Assembly: GCA_041485285.1 (NCBI GenBank)
Contig: JBGPJF010000005.1
Span: 14,188 to 78,187 of the forward strand
Reading direction: 5' to 3'
DNA length: 64,000 nt
Origin: DATEUP01 sp041485285
Lineage (GTDB): Archaea > Thermoplasmatota > DTKX01 > DATEUP01
Positions 43,474-51,540 of this stretch are shown piece after piece. The notes under the pieces are model-generated. The model did no database searches. It had not been told where the DNA came from and was given only the letters and a program-made list of their open reading frames with translations. Every line of letters starts with the position of its first letter. The first letter of the stretch is position 1. Made by a program: the position numbers and the translations under genes.

Positions 43474-43480
43474 TTTATAG
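43474..43480 (+). promoter_or_regulatory. TATA box of the GTPase-PIN operon
   Basis: TTTATAG predicts transcription from about 43502 and a leader of some 38 bases, with GGGGTGAG at 43529-43536 as ribosome-binding site before the ATG at 43540. Confidence 0.55.
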
Positions 43481-43539
43481 GGCGCGGGGGATTATTCCAC
43501 CCGTCGCGCGGCCCTTCAAGTGGAGATTGGGGTGAGTCT

Positions 43540-44205
43540 ATGCCGGCCGAAGAATCCAAGATCCGGTTCAAGAAAATCAAGGTCGGTTCCGACCAGCCGG
43601 CGCCCGCGCCGGAGAAGGTCGTGGCGCCCCCGGCCCCCCCGGCCGTTGCCGGAGGGCGCGCAGGCGGCGAGTCGGACCCCATCACGAAGCTCTCGAAGAA
43701 AATCTGCCTGCTTGGAAACCCGGCCGTCGGCAAGACGAGCCTGATCCGCGCGTTCGTGTACGAGACCTTCGAGGACGAGTACATCTCGACCATCGGGTCC
43801 AAGGTGTCCAAGAAGGAGGTCGAGTTCTTCGACGAGGAGGCCAAGAAGTACTACCAGGTCTCGCTCATCATCTGGGACATTGCAGGGCAGCAGACCTTCA
43901 AGCATGTCAAGCAGGCCTACTACCGGGGCGCCAAGGGCGCGCTCGTCGTGGCCGACGTGACGCGCGTCACGACCCTCCAGAGCATCGAAGACTGGGTCAA
44001 GAGCCTGGTTGAAGTCGTGGGCAATGTGCCCATGATCATCTTGCTCAACAAGACCGACCTGATCGACCAGATCAAGTTCTCGCTGGCCGACATCCAGGAC
44101 CTCGCAACGAAATACAAGGCCAAGAGCCTCCTGTGTTCGGCGAAAACGGGGAAGAACGTCGAAAGGGCTTTCCTCGACCTCGCGAAGATGATGGTCGCAG
44201 AGTGA
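43540..44205 (+). CDS. Rab/Ras-like small GTPase
   Basis: A 221-residue small GTPase of the Ras superfamily, closest in look to Rab/Arf-like archaeal GTPases. After a Pro/Ala-rich N-terminal extension (residues 1-50) the G1 loop is G59NPAVGKTS67, G2 Thr84, G3 DIAGQQ (Gln117, equivalent to Ras Gln61), G4 NKTD (170-173) and G5 SAK (200-202). There is no C-terminal prenylation signal. It is probably a molecular switch controlling the following PIN-TPR protein, 26 bases downstream on the same transcript. Comparable GTPases act in archaeal cell organisation and in bacterial polarity, but this exact role is unknown. Confidence 0.9.
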   Translation: MPAEESKIRFKKIKVGSDQPAPAPEKVVAPPAPPAVAGGRAGGESDPITKLSKKICLLGNPAVGKTSLIRAFVYETFEDEYISTIGSKVSKKEVEFFDEEAKKYYQVSLIIWDIAGQQTFKHVKQAYYRGAKGALVVADVTRVTTLQSIEDWVKSLVEVVGNVPMIILLNKTDLIDQIKFSLADIQDLATKYKAKSLLCSAKTGKNVERAFLDLAKMMVAE

Positions 44206-44231
44206 CCCCCGCCGGGGGTGAGGTGGGCCCC

Positions 44232-46208
44232 ATGGCACGCGCATTCGTCATCGATTCGAACTTCTACATCTCGGTCTCGCGGACGCGGATCGAGGGGGCG
44301 CTCGAAGAGCTCATCAACTGGTCGCGGGAGGGCCACGGCGAGCTGCACACGTCGGTGCGCGTCTTGGAGGAGATCCGCACGGTCCCGAATTACGGGACGA
44401 AGGCGACCATGGTGGAGCTCGTCGAGAAGCACTTCAAGGTGCACCAGGTCGCGACCGAGAAAATCGTCGCCCTCCAGCGGCTCATCGGCGTTTCAGCGGC
44501 TCCCCAGGACACCGACCTCTCCCTGATGGCGCTCTCCGCGGAGCTGACGGCGCAGGGCCACGCAACCACCCTCGTGACGGACGACTTCAAGATCACCAAG
44601 ACCGCCCCCAAGATCCCCCAGCACTTCGAGGTCATCTCGCCTTCGGTCTTCCTGCTGCAGGTTTCGAACGACTGCACGGGGAACCGCAAGGTCCGCTTCA
44701 AGGACCTGCACCGAAAGGTTCGCCGCTTCGAGATCGAGTACATGCTCTCAAGGCGCGACATCTACGACGCACAGCCGAAGCTCGATTGGCTGATCGACTC
44801 GATGATCGGCTCGCTCGCCAACGTGAGCCCGGAGGGCAGCGCGGCGCCAGCACCCGCGCCGGTGCCGTTGGTCCCCGATGCGGCGCCCGGCGAGGAAGGC
44901 GACGACGTCCAGGCGCTCGAGCGGTACCTGCGCGGAGAGCGCGTGCGCCCCTCGAAGCTGAAAGCGTTCGAGCACCTCCTGCCGTTCACCAACACGCTGC
45001 GCGACCTCGACCATGTGCGGCGCGAGGTCGCCAAGCTCGCGGGCGAAGGCAAGACCCAGAAGGCGCTGGAGGCCCTTGACCGGCGCCTCAACGGGATGAA
45101 GACGGAACTCCAGGTCGGCTTCGCCTCGATCCCGCCGCGCGACGCAGACCTCCTCTACAAGACGTTCTCGCCGAAGCTTGCCGACCTCCAGTACATCGCC
45201 GCGATGATCCACCTCTCGCTTGGCGAGATGGACCAGGGCGAAGCGCGCCTCAACGACACGGCGCTGCTCGGGCTGTTTGCAGAAAACGGCGGGATCGCAC
45301 TGGAGGCCAACTACCTCCTGTCGCTGATCTACCTGTACCAACTCGAGTACGAACAGGCCTCCGGCCAATTTGCGCTCGTCGACCTGCTCGCCCAGCGCCT
45401 CATGCGCGAGGACGCTCGCACCCGGGCGCTCGTGGGCAAGGCGCTCGCGGAATTCCTGCGCGGCGAGTCGGCGGAAGCCTCCGCCGCGATGGTCGATGTG
45501 TACCACGCGATCGAGAAGGACCCGAAGGCCGGCGTCCAGGTGCTCGAGGACTTCGGCGACCACCTGGCGAACTTTTCGCTCCCGCAAATCGCCGTTGACT
45601 TCTACGAAGAGGCGATGGAGTGCGCGGCCGAGGTCGACGACCATGAAGCGCTCGAGCGACTCGTCACCAAAGCGAAACGCTCGCACTTCGCCACGGGCCG
45701 CTCGGTCGGTGAGGTTGCAAAGAAGATCTCCGAGCTCGTGAACCGTGCCCACGAGTTCAAGAGCGTGGAGGCGCGCGCGCGCTTTGACGCCGAGAAGGCG
45801 AACCTGCTCCAGATGGTCGAGACCATGCAGGGGCCGCTGCCTTACACGACGAAGGATTGGACCTCGGGCGGCGACCTCCCGCACGAGCTGCGCGAGCGGA
45901 TGGAAGTTTCTTCGGTGGTGCAGAACCGCAAGTTGGACGGCGGCTTCGAGACCGTAGCGATCGCGTACGCGCCTTCGCTTGGCAAAATCGCCGTGTTCTT
46001 GCCGCCCCAGCTCGCGGATCAAGACATCTCGCGGGCGGGGCTCCAGCTCAACGAATCGGGACACTTCAAGGTCCTCCCCGCCCCGAAGGAACTTGCCGAT
46101 GTCCACGAGGCGCGGGCGATCATCGGCGGCCAAGGCTCGAACGACATCAAGATCGACCGCGTGGCGGGGATCGCTAGCTTCTTCGTGCGTGCCCCGCCCG
46201 AGAAGTAG
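44232..46208 (+). CDS. PIN-domain protein with TPR-like repeats
   Basis: A 658-residue protein. The N-terminal ~130 residues are a PIN nuclease-like domain: Asp8 in VIDSNFY, Glu46/47, Asp93/Asp95 in PQDTDLSLMALSAEL and Asp117/Asp118 in VTDDFK give a plausible metal site. A Pro/Ala linker (about 195-215) leads to helical TPR-type repeats through about 560, and a C-terminal beta-rich end. The start at ATG 44232 is behind GGTGAGGTG and begins the PIN fold. It is coupled to the upstream GTPase. It may cleave RNA in a GTPase-controlled way, but the combination is unfamiliar. Confidence 0.7.
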   Translation: MARAFVIDSNFYISVSRTRIEGALEELINWSREGHGELHTSVRVLEEIRTVPNYGTKATMVELVEKHFKVHQVATEKIVALQRLIGVSAAPQDTDLSLMALSAELTAQGHATTLVTDDFKITKTAPKIPQHFEVISPSVFLLQVSNDCTGNRKVRFKDLHRKVRRFEIEYMLSRRDIYDAQPKLDWLIDSMIGSLANVSPEGSAAPAPAPVPLVPDAAPGEEGDDVQALERYLRGERVRPSKLKAFEHLLPFTNTLRDLDHVRREVAKLAGEGKTQKALEALDRRLNGMKTELQVGFASIPPRDADLLYKTFSPKLADLQYIAAMIHLSLGEMDQGEARLNDTALLGLFAENGGIALEANYLLSLIYLYQLEYEQASGQFALVDLLAQRLMREDARTRALVGKALAEFLRGESAEASAAMVDVYHAIEKDPKAGVQVLEDFGDHLANFSLPQIAVDFYEEAMECAAEVDDHEALERLVTKAKRSHFATGRSVGEVAKKISELVNRAHEFKSVEARARFDAEKANLLQMVETMQGPLPYTTKDWTSGGDLPHELRERMEVSSVVQNRKLDGGFETVAIAYAPSLGKIAVFLPPQLADQDISRAGLQLNESGHFKVLPAPKELADVHEARAIIGGQGSNDIKIDRVAGIASFFVRAPPEK

Positions 46209-46289
46209 CGGGGCCCCCGCAAAGGCCCACCTTGGTTGGCCCAAGCCTCCACAAAGCTTATCGAATACCCGCCGCAAGGGAAAGGCCCG

Positions 46290-46922
46290 ATGCTACAGGT
46301 GCTCCGCCGTGTAAAATTCGGAAAGCGCGGGTGGCCCCTCGTCGCCGTTGTGGTCGCGGTGGTCCTCGCCGTCGCCGGGCTGGCCGGCGTCACGGTCCTT
46401 GCGGGTGGGGGCGGGCCGCGCACGCATTTTTTCGAGGTCACGTTCGAAGTCGGTTCGAACGAGTCCGACCTTGGAACCGGGATGCTCGCCTACGACGACC
46501 AAACGTATTTCGAGGTGAACCTCACGGACGAGCGCATCGTCGCCGTCGAGGTTCGCCTCGAGTGGAGCGACCAGGGGAACACGCCGCTCGCCGATCCGTT
46601 TGTGGATCTCGCGATTTTCAACGAAACGCGCGACATCGTGTCGATCGCCGAAATCCACGCACCCGGGGGGACGCTGCACGTCGATGTGGCAAATCCCATC
46701 CCCCCGAACGGCACGGTCTCGGCCAATGACAGCGGGGAAGCGGTTGCGGCCGCAAGTGCCGGGGTGAACAATACGACGGCGGGCCAAGGGACTTGGGGGT
46801 TTTTCTTGTCCGCGCAAGCACCGACTCGGGTTCGACCGTATGTGGGCGCCTCCATCCACTACCAGCTTTGGATTACGGTGTTCACCTACGAGGGGACGGC
46901 CATCGTGGTGGCCGGAAAGTGA
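46290..46922 (+). CDS. anchored protein with small ectodomain
   Basis: A 210-residue single-pass protein. Residues 1-10 are basic, a transmembrane helix spans about 17-40 (WPLVAVVVAVVLAVAGLAG), and the remainder is extracellular and beta-rich with Asn-x-Thr sites (NLTDERI, NETRDI, NNTT). Start ATG 46290 is preferred to the TTG at 46236 because a TTATCG element at about 46258 lies 30 bases upstream. I do not recognise the ectodomain. Similar anchored ectodomains sit at 53655. Confidence 0.65.
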   Translation: MLQVLRRVKFGKRGWPLVAVVVAVVLAVAGLAGVTVLAGGGGPRTHFFEVTFEVGSNESDLGTGMLAYDDQTYFEVNLTDERIVAVEVRLEWSDQGNTPLADPFVDLAIFNETRDIVSIAEIHAPGGTLHVDVANPIPPNGTVSANDSGEAVAAASAGVNNTTAGQGTWGFFLSAQAPTRVRPYVGASIHYQLWITVFTYEGTAIVVAGK

Positions 46923-46978
46923 AAATGGGGTGGGCTGGCTCCGTTTTGTGGGCGACTCGCGCCGTTCACCATGATGGC

Positions 46979-46985
46979 TTTAAAT
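46979..46985 (+). promoter_or_regulatory. TATA box of nadA
   Basis: TTTAAAT is about 29 bases before the ATG at 47011 and predicts a leaderless transcript, supporting ATG 47011 over the TTG at 47008. Confidence 0.55.
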
Positions 46986-47010
46986 CGAAGCACCGACAGT
47001 TGAACGATTG

Positions 47011-47976
47011 ATGCTCCGCGTCGTGCCCCAAGGGGAAAATGAGGTTCAGGCCCCCGGCGAGGGGCTCACTTCGATCCAGCAGCGGATCCACGACCTGAAG
47101 CGCGAAAACGACATCATGCTCCTCGCCCACAACTACCAGTACCCCGAGATCCAGGCCGTAGCCGACATCCGCGGCGACACGCTCGAGCTCTGCTTCGCGG
47201 CGACCAAGGTCGAGCAGGCGAACATCGTCTTCTGCGGCGTCGACTTCATGGCCGAGATGGCGAAGGTGCTCAACCCGAGCAAGCGCGTGTTCATCCCCGA
47301 CGACAAGGCGTTCTGCCCGCTCGCGGGGATGGCCGATGTCGAAGGCGTGCAACTCATGAAGGAGCACCACCCGGGCGCCGCGGTGGTTGCCTATGTCAAC
47401 TCCAGCTCCGCGGTCAAGGCGATCGCGGATGTGGTCTGCGCGAGCGCCAACGCGCTCGCCGTGTGCCGGAGTCTCAAGGAGAGGGAGATCATCTTTGCGC
47501 CCGACCAGAACTTCGGGCAGTACCTGCAGGAGCACATGCCCGAGAAGAAAGTGCACATCTGGGCCGGGTACTGCCACGTGCACCAGAACATGACACCGCT
47601 CCAGGTCAACGACCTGCAGAAGGCGCACCCCGACGCGGAGGTCGTGGTGCACCCCGAGTGCCCGCCCGACGTCATTGCGACGGCTGAATATGTCGGGTCG
47701 ACCGGCGGAATGCTGAAGCACGTGCGCGAGTCGCCGAAGAAGGAATTCATCATCGGCTCCGAACGCGAGTTGACCTATGCGATGAAGGTCGCCTCGCCGG
47801 ACAAAACCTTCTACACCCTGCCGCGCGCCGTGTGCCCTACGCACAAGAAGATTACGCTGCGCAAGCTGCTTCACACGATGGAGAGCCTCGATCCCGAGGT
47901 GTTGCTCTCGGACGACGTGATCATGGGCGCCCAGCGTTCGGTGCGGCGCATGCTCGAGTTCGCGCCGCGCGAATAG
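47011..47976 (+). CDS. nadA: quinolinate synthase
   Basis: A 321-residue NadA that condenses iminoaspartate with dihydroxyacetone phosphate to quinolinate in NAD biosynthesis, using a [4Fe-4S] cluster. Family motifs are LLAHNYQYPEIQAVAD, VVFCGVDFMAEMAKVL-type segment (IVFCGVDFMAE), VVAYVNSSSAVKAIADVVCASANA (cluster Cys), VVVHPECPPDV (second Cys), GSTGGML and AVCPTHKKITLRKLL (third Cys). The three cluster Cys are therefore present. No nadB or nadC is in the window. The downstream TfoX-like gene follows in 17 bases, possibly in the same transcript. Confidence 0.95.
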   Translation: MLRVVPQGENEVQAPGEGLTSIQQRIHDLKRENDIMLLAHNYQYPEIQAVADIRGDTLELCFAATKVEQANIVFCGVDFMAEMAKVLNPSKRVFIPDDKAFCPLAGMADVEGVQLMKEHHPGAAVVAYVNSSSAVKAIADVVCASANALAVCRSLKEREIIFAPDQNFGQYLQEHMPEKKVHIWAGYCHVHQNMTPLQVNDLQKAHPDAEVVVHPECPPDVIATAEYVGSTGGMLKHVRESPKKEFIIGSERELTYAMKVASPDKTFYTLPRAVCPTHKKITLRKLLHTMESLDPEVLLSDDVIMGAQRSVRRMLEFAPRE

Positions 47977-47993
47977 GGGGACGGCCTGTGGCG

Positions 47994-48365
47994 ATGCCCA
48001 AGCCGGACCCGAAGGCGGTCAAGACGTTCGAGGCGCTTGTGGCCCATGCGCCCGGCGCGACGCTAAAGCCGATGTTCGGCAATTTCGGGGCGTTCACAAA
48101 CGGTCACATGTTCGCAGGGGTCTTCGGGACAGCAGTGTTCGTTCGCCTGAACGAGACCGACCGCGCGGCCGCATTGAAGTTGCCCGGCGCCGACCTTTTC
48201 GCACCGATGAAAGGGCGGCCCATGAAGGAATACGTCGTGCTGCCAGCCGCTGAGCTTGCAGATAAATCGAAGTCAAAGTCCTGGGTTTCAAGATCGGTGA
48301 AATACGTCAACACGATTCCTCCGAAGGGCAAGACACCCGTTCCTGGTAAGGGCCGGAAGAAGTGA
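47994..48365 (+). CDS. TfoX N-terminal-domain-like protein
   Basis: A 123-residue protein resembling the TfoX/Sxy N-terminal domain family: an early helix (KAVKTFEALVAHAPG), MFGNFGAFTNGHMFAGVFG (the family's typical Phe/Gly-rich beta motif), FVRLNETDRAAAL and a closing strand (PMKEYVVLPA), then a Lys-rich tail. These proteins are small regulators or DNA-related proteins of unclear role in archaea. Start is ATG 47994 or GTG 47988, both close behind GGGGGA. It follows nadA closely. Confidence 0.75.
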   Translation: MPKPDPKAVKTFEALVAHAPGATLKPMFGNFGAFTNGHMFAGVFGTAVFVRLNETDRAAALKLPGADLFAPMKGRPMKEYVVLPAAELADKSKSKSWVSRSVKYVNTIPPKGKTPVPGKGRKK

Positions 48366-48370
48366 CGGCA

Positions 48371-48664
48371 TCAGCGTCGAGCCCTGCGCCGCCCTGGCGC
48401 CGCGAGCCGGCTCTTTCGCGGCGGCCAAACGCGCGGGGGCGGCTTCCCAAACAGTCCGGTTGCAATCGCCAACGCATCCAACGCGCGGCTGCTCTCCTGC
48501 GTTAGGTAGGCGTGTCCCTTTGGGCAGGCATCCGTCGGATAGTACCCGAGGAATGCAGCGCCATATTCGCAACGCGTCAAGGTCCGGCGCCAACGCATCC
48601 CACAATCAGGGCATCGCGGGACCGACGGCTTCCCAAGAGGCGGCACGGGGCGGGGGCCTGTCAT
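48371..48664 (-). CDS. YgiT-type zinc-finger antitoxin candidate
   Basis: A 97-residue protein. The core PRCPDCGMRW followed by LGYYPTDACPKGHAYLTQE gives two Cys-x2-Cys-like pairs (CPDC and C-x-K-G-H) in the arrangement of YgiT/MqsA-type zinc fingers, and the following helix (SSRALDALAIAT) matches the family end. It lacks the helix-turn-helix found in full MqsA. A Pro/Arg-rich tail is appended. The ATG at 48664 overlaps the stop of the upstream toxin-like gene by four bases (ATGA), as expected for an operon with toxin first. The call is by motif order. Confidence 0.6.
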   Translation of the reverse strand: MTGPRPVPPLGKPSVPRCPDCGMRWRRTLTRCEYGAAFLGYYPTDACPKGHAYLTQESSRALDALAIATGLFGKPPPRVWPPRKSRLAAPGRRRARR

Positions 48665-48927
48665 CTCGCCCGCTGATACATCACCGTTATCAAAAAGATG
48701 TTGCACGGTTTCACTCTGTACATGATTTTCTGGTACCGATTCTCGCTCTCCCATTTCTGTTCCCTCCCAATCCACCGAAGGGTGCCCACGCGGATCGTCT
48801 CACGAATCTCGAATTCCGAGATTCCTCGCTCCCATCGCCGCTTGCGCGCGTGTTGCTGCGAATTGAGGCTGCAGTTTATGGCCGCGTCTCTGGGAGTTTG
48901 GATCGGAACGGGCACTCTTCCGTTCAT
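48661..48927 (-). CDS. DUF4258-like toxin candidate
   Basis: An 88-residue basic protein resembling DUF4258, a RelE-superfamily-like fold: SQQHARKRRWERGISEFEI matches the family SxHAxxRxxERGI pattern, followed by a beta strand (GTLRWIGREQKW) and a final strand (PCNIFLITVMYQ, compare VIVITVY). Such proteins are mRNA-interferase-type toxins in several archaeal and bacterial modules paired with zinc-finger antitoxins, which is what follows here. Composition is A/T-richer than the neighbourhood, consistent with mobile origin. Start is the ATG at 48927; a shorter start cannot be excluded. Confidence 0.6.
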   Translation of the reverse strand: MNGRVPVPIQTPRDAAINCSLNSQQHARKRRWERGISEFEIRETIRVGTLRWIGREQKWESENRYQKIMYRVKPCNIFLITVMYQRAR

Positions 48928-48963
48928 GGGCGCAGGATGCGAGGGGGGTGCGCCATGAAGGCA

Positions 48964-48981
48964 TCGTGAGGAGTATCACGA
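48964..48981. promoter_or_regulatory. inverted repeat upstream of the toxin-antitoxin pair
   Basis: TCGTGA at 48964-48969 and TCACGA at 48976-48981 form 6-base inverted arms with a 6-base spacer, some 40 bases upstream of the toxin-like start at 48927. A related half site TCACGG lies just beyond at about 48996. This is where an autoregulating antitoxin complex would be expected to bind. Inference from position only. Confidence 0.4.
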
Positions 48982-49014
48982 GCAAGACGAATAATCACGG
49001 GTGGGGCGCGACGG

Positions 49015-50040
49015 CTACCCGTAGAACTGGTCGAACTCGTAGTCTTCCCACTTCCGGATCCCGAGCACAATCTCCAGCTCCGGCGGCGTCAGCATCGGCT
49101 TCTTGTAGCGCAGCGCGTCGTCGATGGCGATCCGCGGGCACGCCGTGCACACGAACGCGTCGGCGGGGTGGATGTCGACGACCGACGGGTCGAAGTTGGA
49201 AAGCGCGAATACCGCGGCCTCCCGCCCCTTCGACTCGATGAGTTTTTTCGTTTCGAGCGACTCCTTCATCCGCATCTGCCCGATCTTCGTGCCCACGAGG
49301 ATGCCGAACTTCTGCGCGTCGAGCGCGCGGCCGATCGTCGCGTAGCGCTGCCGCAGGAACCGGTCCTTGTACTCGACCATGTCAAGGACTTCGCCCGTGA
49401 ACGGGTTCGCCGCGATGACCGGTTTCTTCGAGCCCATCGCGACGCCGAGCGGGTGGAAGATCCCCGAGCCCACGAACAAGAACGCGTTGACTTCGCCCTC
49501 GACCTCTTGGGCGCTCGTGAAGTTGCAGCCGAGGACCTGGCCCGCGAACGTCAGGCGGCGGTCGCCCCGCCCTACGTACACCTTGACGCCCTTCCCCTCC
49601 AGGAACTGAATCACGGCATCGATGGCTGGCGCATGCTGGGGCGTTGTCATGAGCCCCACGGGCCCCTTGAGCATCGGGAGCGCCTTCTCCACGGCCGGCA
49701 GCGGGTCGACCGTCGACGGTGCCGGGACGAAGAACGTCGGCATCTTCGAGGGGACCGCCGGCATCCGCGTGTGCCCGATGTGCACGATCGCCTGCACACC
49801 CATCGGCTCGAGGTCGCGCTCCACGAGGTCGCACGCGCCAAAGCAGGGGTCTGCGGAGATGATGCAGGTGGCCCCCGTCCAGCCCTCGAGCTTGTGCGCG
49901 AGGTTGTAGCCGTCGGTCTTCAACCCCTCCGGGAGCTGGAGGCCGACGATCTTGTACCCGCCTTCCTTCACGAAGTGGACGGCCTTGGCGAGGTCAAGCT
50001 CGTATTGCGAACCCGTCCGATACACGAACTCGGTACCCAC
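49015..50040 (-). CDS. dph2: diphthamide biosynthesis protein Dph2
   Basis: A 341-residue archaeal Dph2 that uses a [4Fe-4S] cluster and S-adenosylmethionine to transfer the 3-amino-3-carboxypropyl group to His of elongation factor 2. Three separated Cys that hold the cluster are in ADPCFGACD, LGCNFTSA and CTACPRIAID, in the correct order. The start is taken as GTG 50040, six bases after a GGAGGTG site at 50047-50053; the upstream GTG at 50049 would overlap that site. It overlaps the 3' end of the HPRTase gene by 47 bases on the same strand, indicating a transcript linking the two. Confidence 0.95.
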   Translation of the reverse strand: MGTEFVYRTGSQYELDLAKAVHFVKEGGYKIVGLQLPEGLKTDGYNLAHKLEGWTGATCIISADPCFGACDLVERDLEPMGVQAIVHIGHTRMPAVPSKMPTFFVPAPSTVDPLPAVEKALPMLKGPVGLMTTPQHAPAIDAVIQFLEGKGVKVYVGRGDRRLTFAGQVLGCNFTSAQEVEGEVNAFLFVGSGIFHPLGVAMGSKKPVIAANPFTGEVLDMVEYKDRFLRQRYATIGRALDAQKFGILVGTKIGQMRMKESLETKKLIESKGREAAVFALSNFDPSVVDIHPADAFVCTACPRIAIDDALRYKKPMLTPPELEIVLGIRKWEDYEFDQFYG

Positions 50041-50668
50041 GAGCTTCACCTCCGGTCTCCGACGCGGCGTTGATGACCGAGAGGGTGAGCAGCGCCCAGA
50101 GCGGCGCGCCGGTCATCTGCGCGAGCTTCTGGGCCGCGGCCTCGTCCATCTTGGAAACGAGAATCACGGTGCCGCCGAGCTTCGCCCCTGCAAGCTTGAT
50201 GGCGAGCATGGCGGCCTTCAGCGTGGCGCCCGAGGAAAGGAGCGTGTCGACGAACCAGTAGGTCTGGCCTTCCGTGAGCCCGTTGAACGAGAGGTTGGCT
50301 TCCGAGTAGAGCGTCTTGCGGCGAACGACGATTTCGCCTTGCACCTTGTATTCCTTCTTGCGGGCGATGAGCAGGGGGACCTTGATTTCCTTCGCGAAGT
50401 CGTAGGCGAGCGGGATTCCCATCGCCTCGACGGTAATCACGCCGTCAATCCCCTTTGCGTTCGCGCGGTTCTCGAAGGGCAGGTCGACGATCGCGGTGGC
50501 AAGCGCGTCGAGGAAGGTCGAGTCGAGGTGGGGGAACCCGTCGAGCACCGGGTGCGTGACATAGGCGTAGTCGCCCATCGCAACGACCTGCGCGGCGGCA
50601 AGCTCGCTCTTGAGGCGGGCCTTGGCGGCCTTTCCAGCCTCGCTGGACGGGGCGGAATTCGAACTCAT
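49994..50668 (-). CDS. hpt: archaeal hypoxanthine/purine phosphoribosyltransferase
   Basis: A 224-residue purine phosphoribosyltransferase of the archaeal HPRTase type (salvages hypoxanthine or guanine with PRPP). It has VTHPVLDGFPHL, GVITVEAMGIPLAYDFA, RKKEYKVQGEIVV and the PRPP-binding VDTLLSSGATLKAAM, where the second acidic residue of the usual VDD pair is Thr142. The start at ATG 50668 follows a TATA box and begins a hydrophilic N-terminus. Its 3' end overlaps dph2. Confidence 0.88.
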   Translation of the reverse strand: MSSNSAPSSEAGKAAKARLKSELAAAQVVAMGDYAYVTHPVLDGFPHLDSTFLDALATAIVDLPFENRANAKGIDGVITVEAMGIPLAYDFAKEIKVPLLIARKKEYKVQGEIVVRRKTLYSEANLSFNGLTEGQTYWFVDTLLSSGATLKAAMLAIKLAGAKLGGTVILVSKMDEAAAQKLAQMTGAPLWALLTLSVINAASETGGEARGYRVRVSDGFAIRA

Positions 50669-50693
50669 CAAGCCCGCCCGACCGGGCGAGCGG

Positions 50694-50700
50694 TAAATAA
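50694..50700 (-). promoter_or_regulatory. TATA box of hpt
   Basis: Minus-strand TTATTTA about 29 bases before the ATG at 50668; predicts a leaderless transcript running into dph2. Confidence 0.5.
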
Positions 50701-50733
50701 CTTTGCGGCCAAGCGGCCCGCGCGGGCCCCACG

Positions 50734-51540
50734 CTACTCGATCTTCACGGTTGCCGGGTCGAAGGTCAGCTTGGGGAACTTGGGGTCCATGGCATCGAGC
50801 CCCTCCTGAACGATGTCCGCCACCACGAGGTTGCGGTACCACTTCTTGTCGGCGGGCACGATGTGCCACGGCGCGTGGTCGGTGCTGCAGCGCGAGAGCA
50901 TGTCCTCCGACGCTTCGCGGTACTGCGACCAGTACTTGCGCTCGGAGAGGTCGGCGGGGTTGAATTTCCAGAGCTTCTCGCGGTTCTTGAGCCGGTCCTG
51001 CAGGCGCCGCTTCTGCTCGTCCTTCGAAATGTGGAGGTAGACCTTGACCACACGGCAATACTCGTGGTCGAGCCGCCTTTCGAACTCGTTGATGATGTCG
51101 TAGCGCTGCGACCAGACGGCCTTGGGTACCAGGTCATGCACGCGCACGACGAGGACGTCTTCATAGTGGCTGCGGTTGAACACCCCGATCATCCCGCGCG
51201 GCGGGATGCGCTTCTCGATGCGCCACAGGAAATCGTGCGACAGCTCCTCTTTCGAAGGGGCCTTGAAGGAAGTGACTTCGACGCCTTGGGGGTTCACGTC
51301 ACGCATCACGCTTTTGGTCGCGCCGTCCTTGCCCGAGGTGTCCATGCCTTGGAGGATGAGGAGGAGGGCCTGCCGGCTTTCCGCGTACAGCCGCTCTTGC
51401 AGGTCCGCGATCCGCGCGAGCTTCTTGTTGACAGCCGGGGCGACTTCTTCGGGCCCCTCGAAGTTCCCCGTGTCGTCGGTGTCGATGTCCTTGAGGTCGA
51501 CTTTCGACCCGGGCTTGACTTGGAAATCCTTCGACTTCAT
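50734..51540 (-). CDS. ppk2: polyphosphate kinase 2
   Basis: A 268-residue PPK2-family kinase that transfers phosphate between polyphosphate and nucleotides. Walker A is GMDTSGKDG (65-73), then DVNPQGVEVTSFKAPS, the LID-type FLWRIEKRIPPRGMIGVFNRSHYEDVLVVRVH and HISKDEQKRRLQDRL. The single-domain length is like class I or III members that phosphorylate NDPs or both NMP and NDP. Its start overlaps the stop of the PEP-synthase-like gene by four bases (ATGA), so they are one operon. Confidence 0.92.
   Translation of the reverse strand: MKSKDFQVKPGSKVDLKDIDTDDTGNFEGPEEVAPAVNKKLARIADLQERLYAESRQALLLILQGMDTSGKDGATKSVMRDVNPQGVEVTSFKAPSKEELSHDFLWRIEKRIPPRGMIGVFNRSHYEDVLVVRVHDLVPKAVWSQRYDIINEFERRLDHEYCRVVKVYLHISKDEQKRRLQDRLKNREKLWKFNPADLSERKYWSQYREASEDMLSRCSTDHAPWHIVPADKKWYRNLVVADIVQEGLDAMDPKFPKLTFDPATVKIE

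Larger units (their letters stand above)
43155..43539. other. divergent intergenic region between regulator and GTPase operon
   Basis: This 385-base gap has no gene I can support. A minus-strand TATA at 43208-43215 serves the regulator and a plus-strand one at 43474-43480 serves the GTPase. The span between them is comparatively A/T-rich near 43235-43275 (ATAAACATAATAATGG) and holds a possible short start (ATG at 43251) whose frame stops after 13 codons. A T-loop-like GTTCGATCC at 43299-43307 has no matching tRNA stem. Confidence 0.5.
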
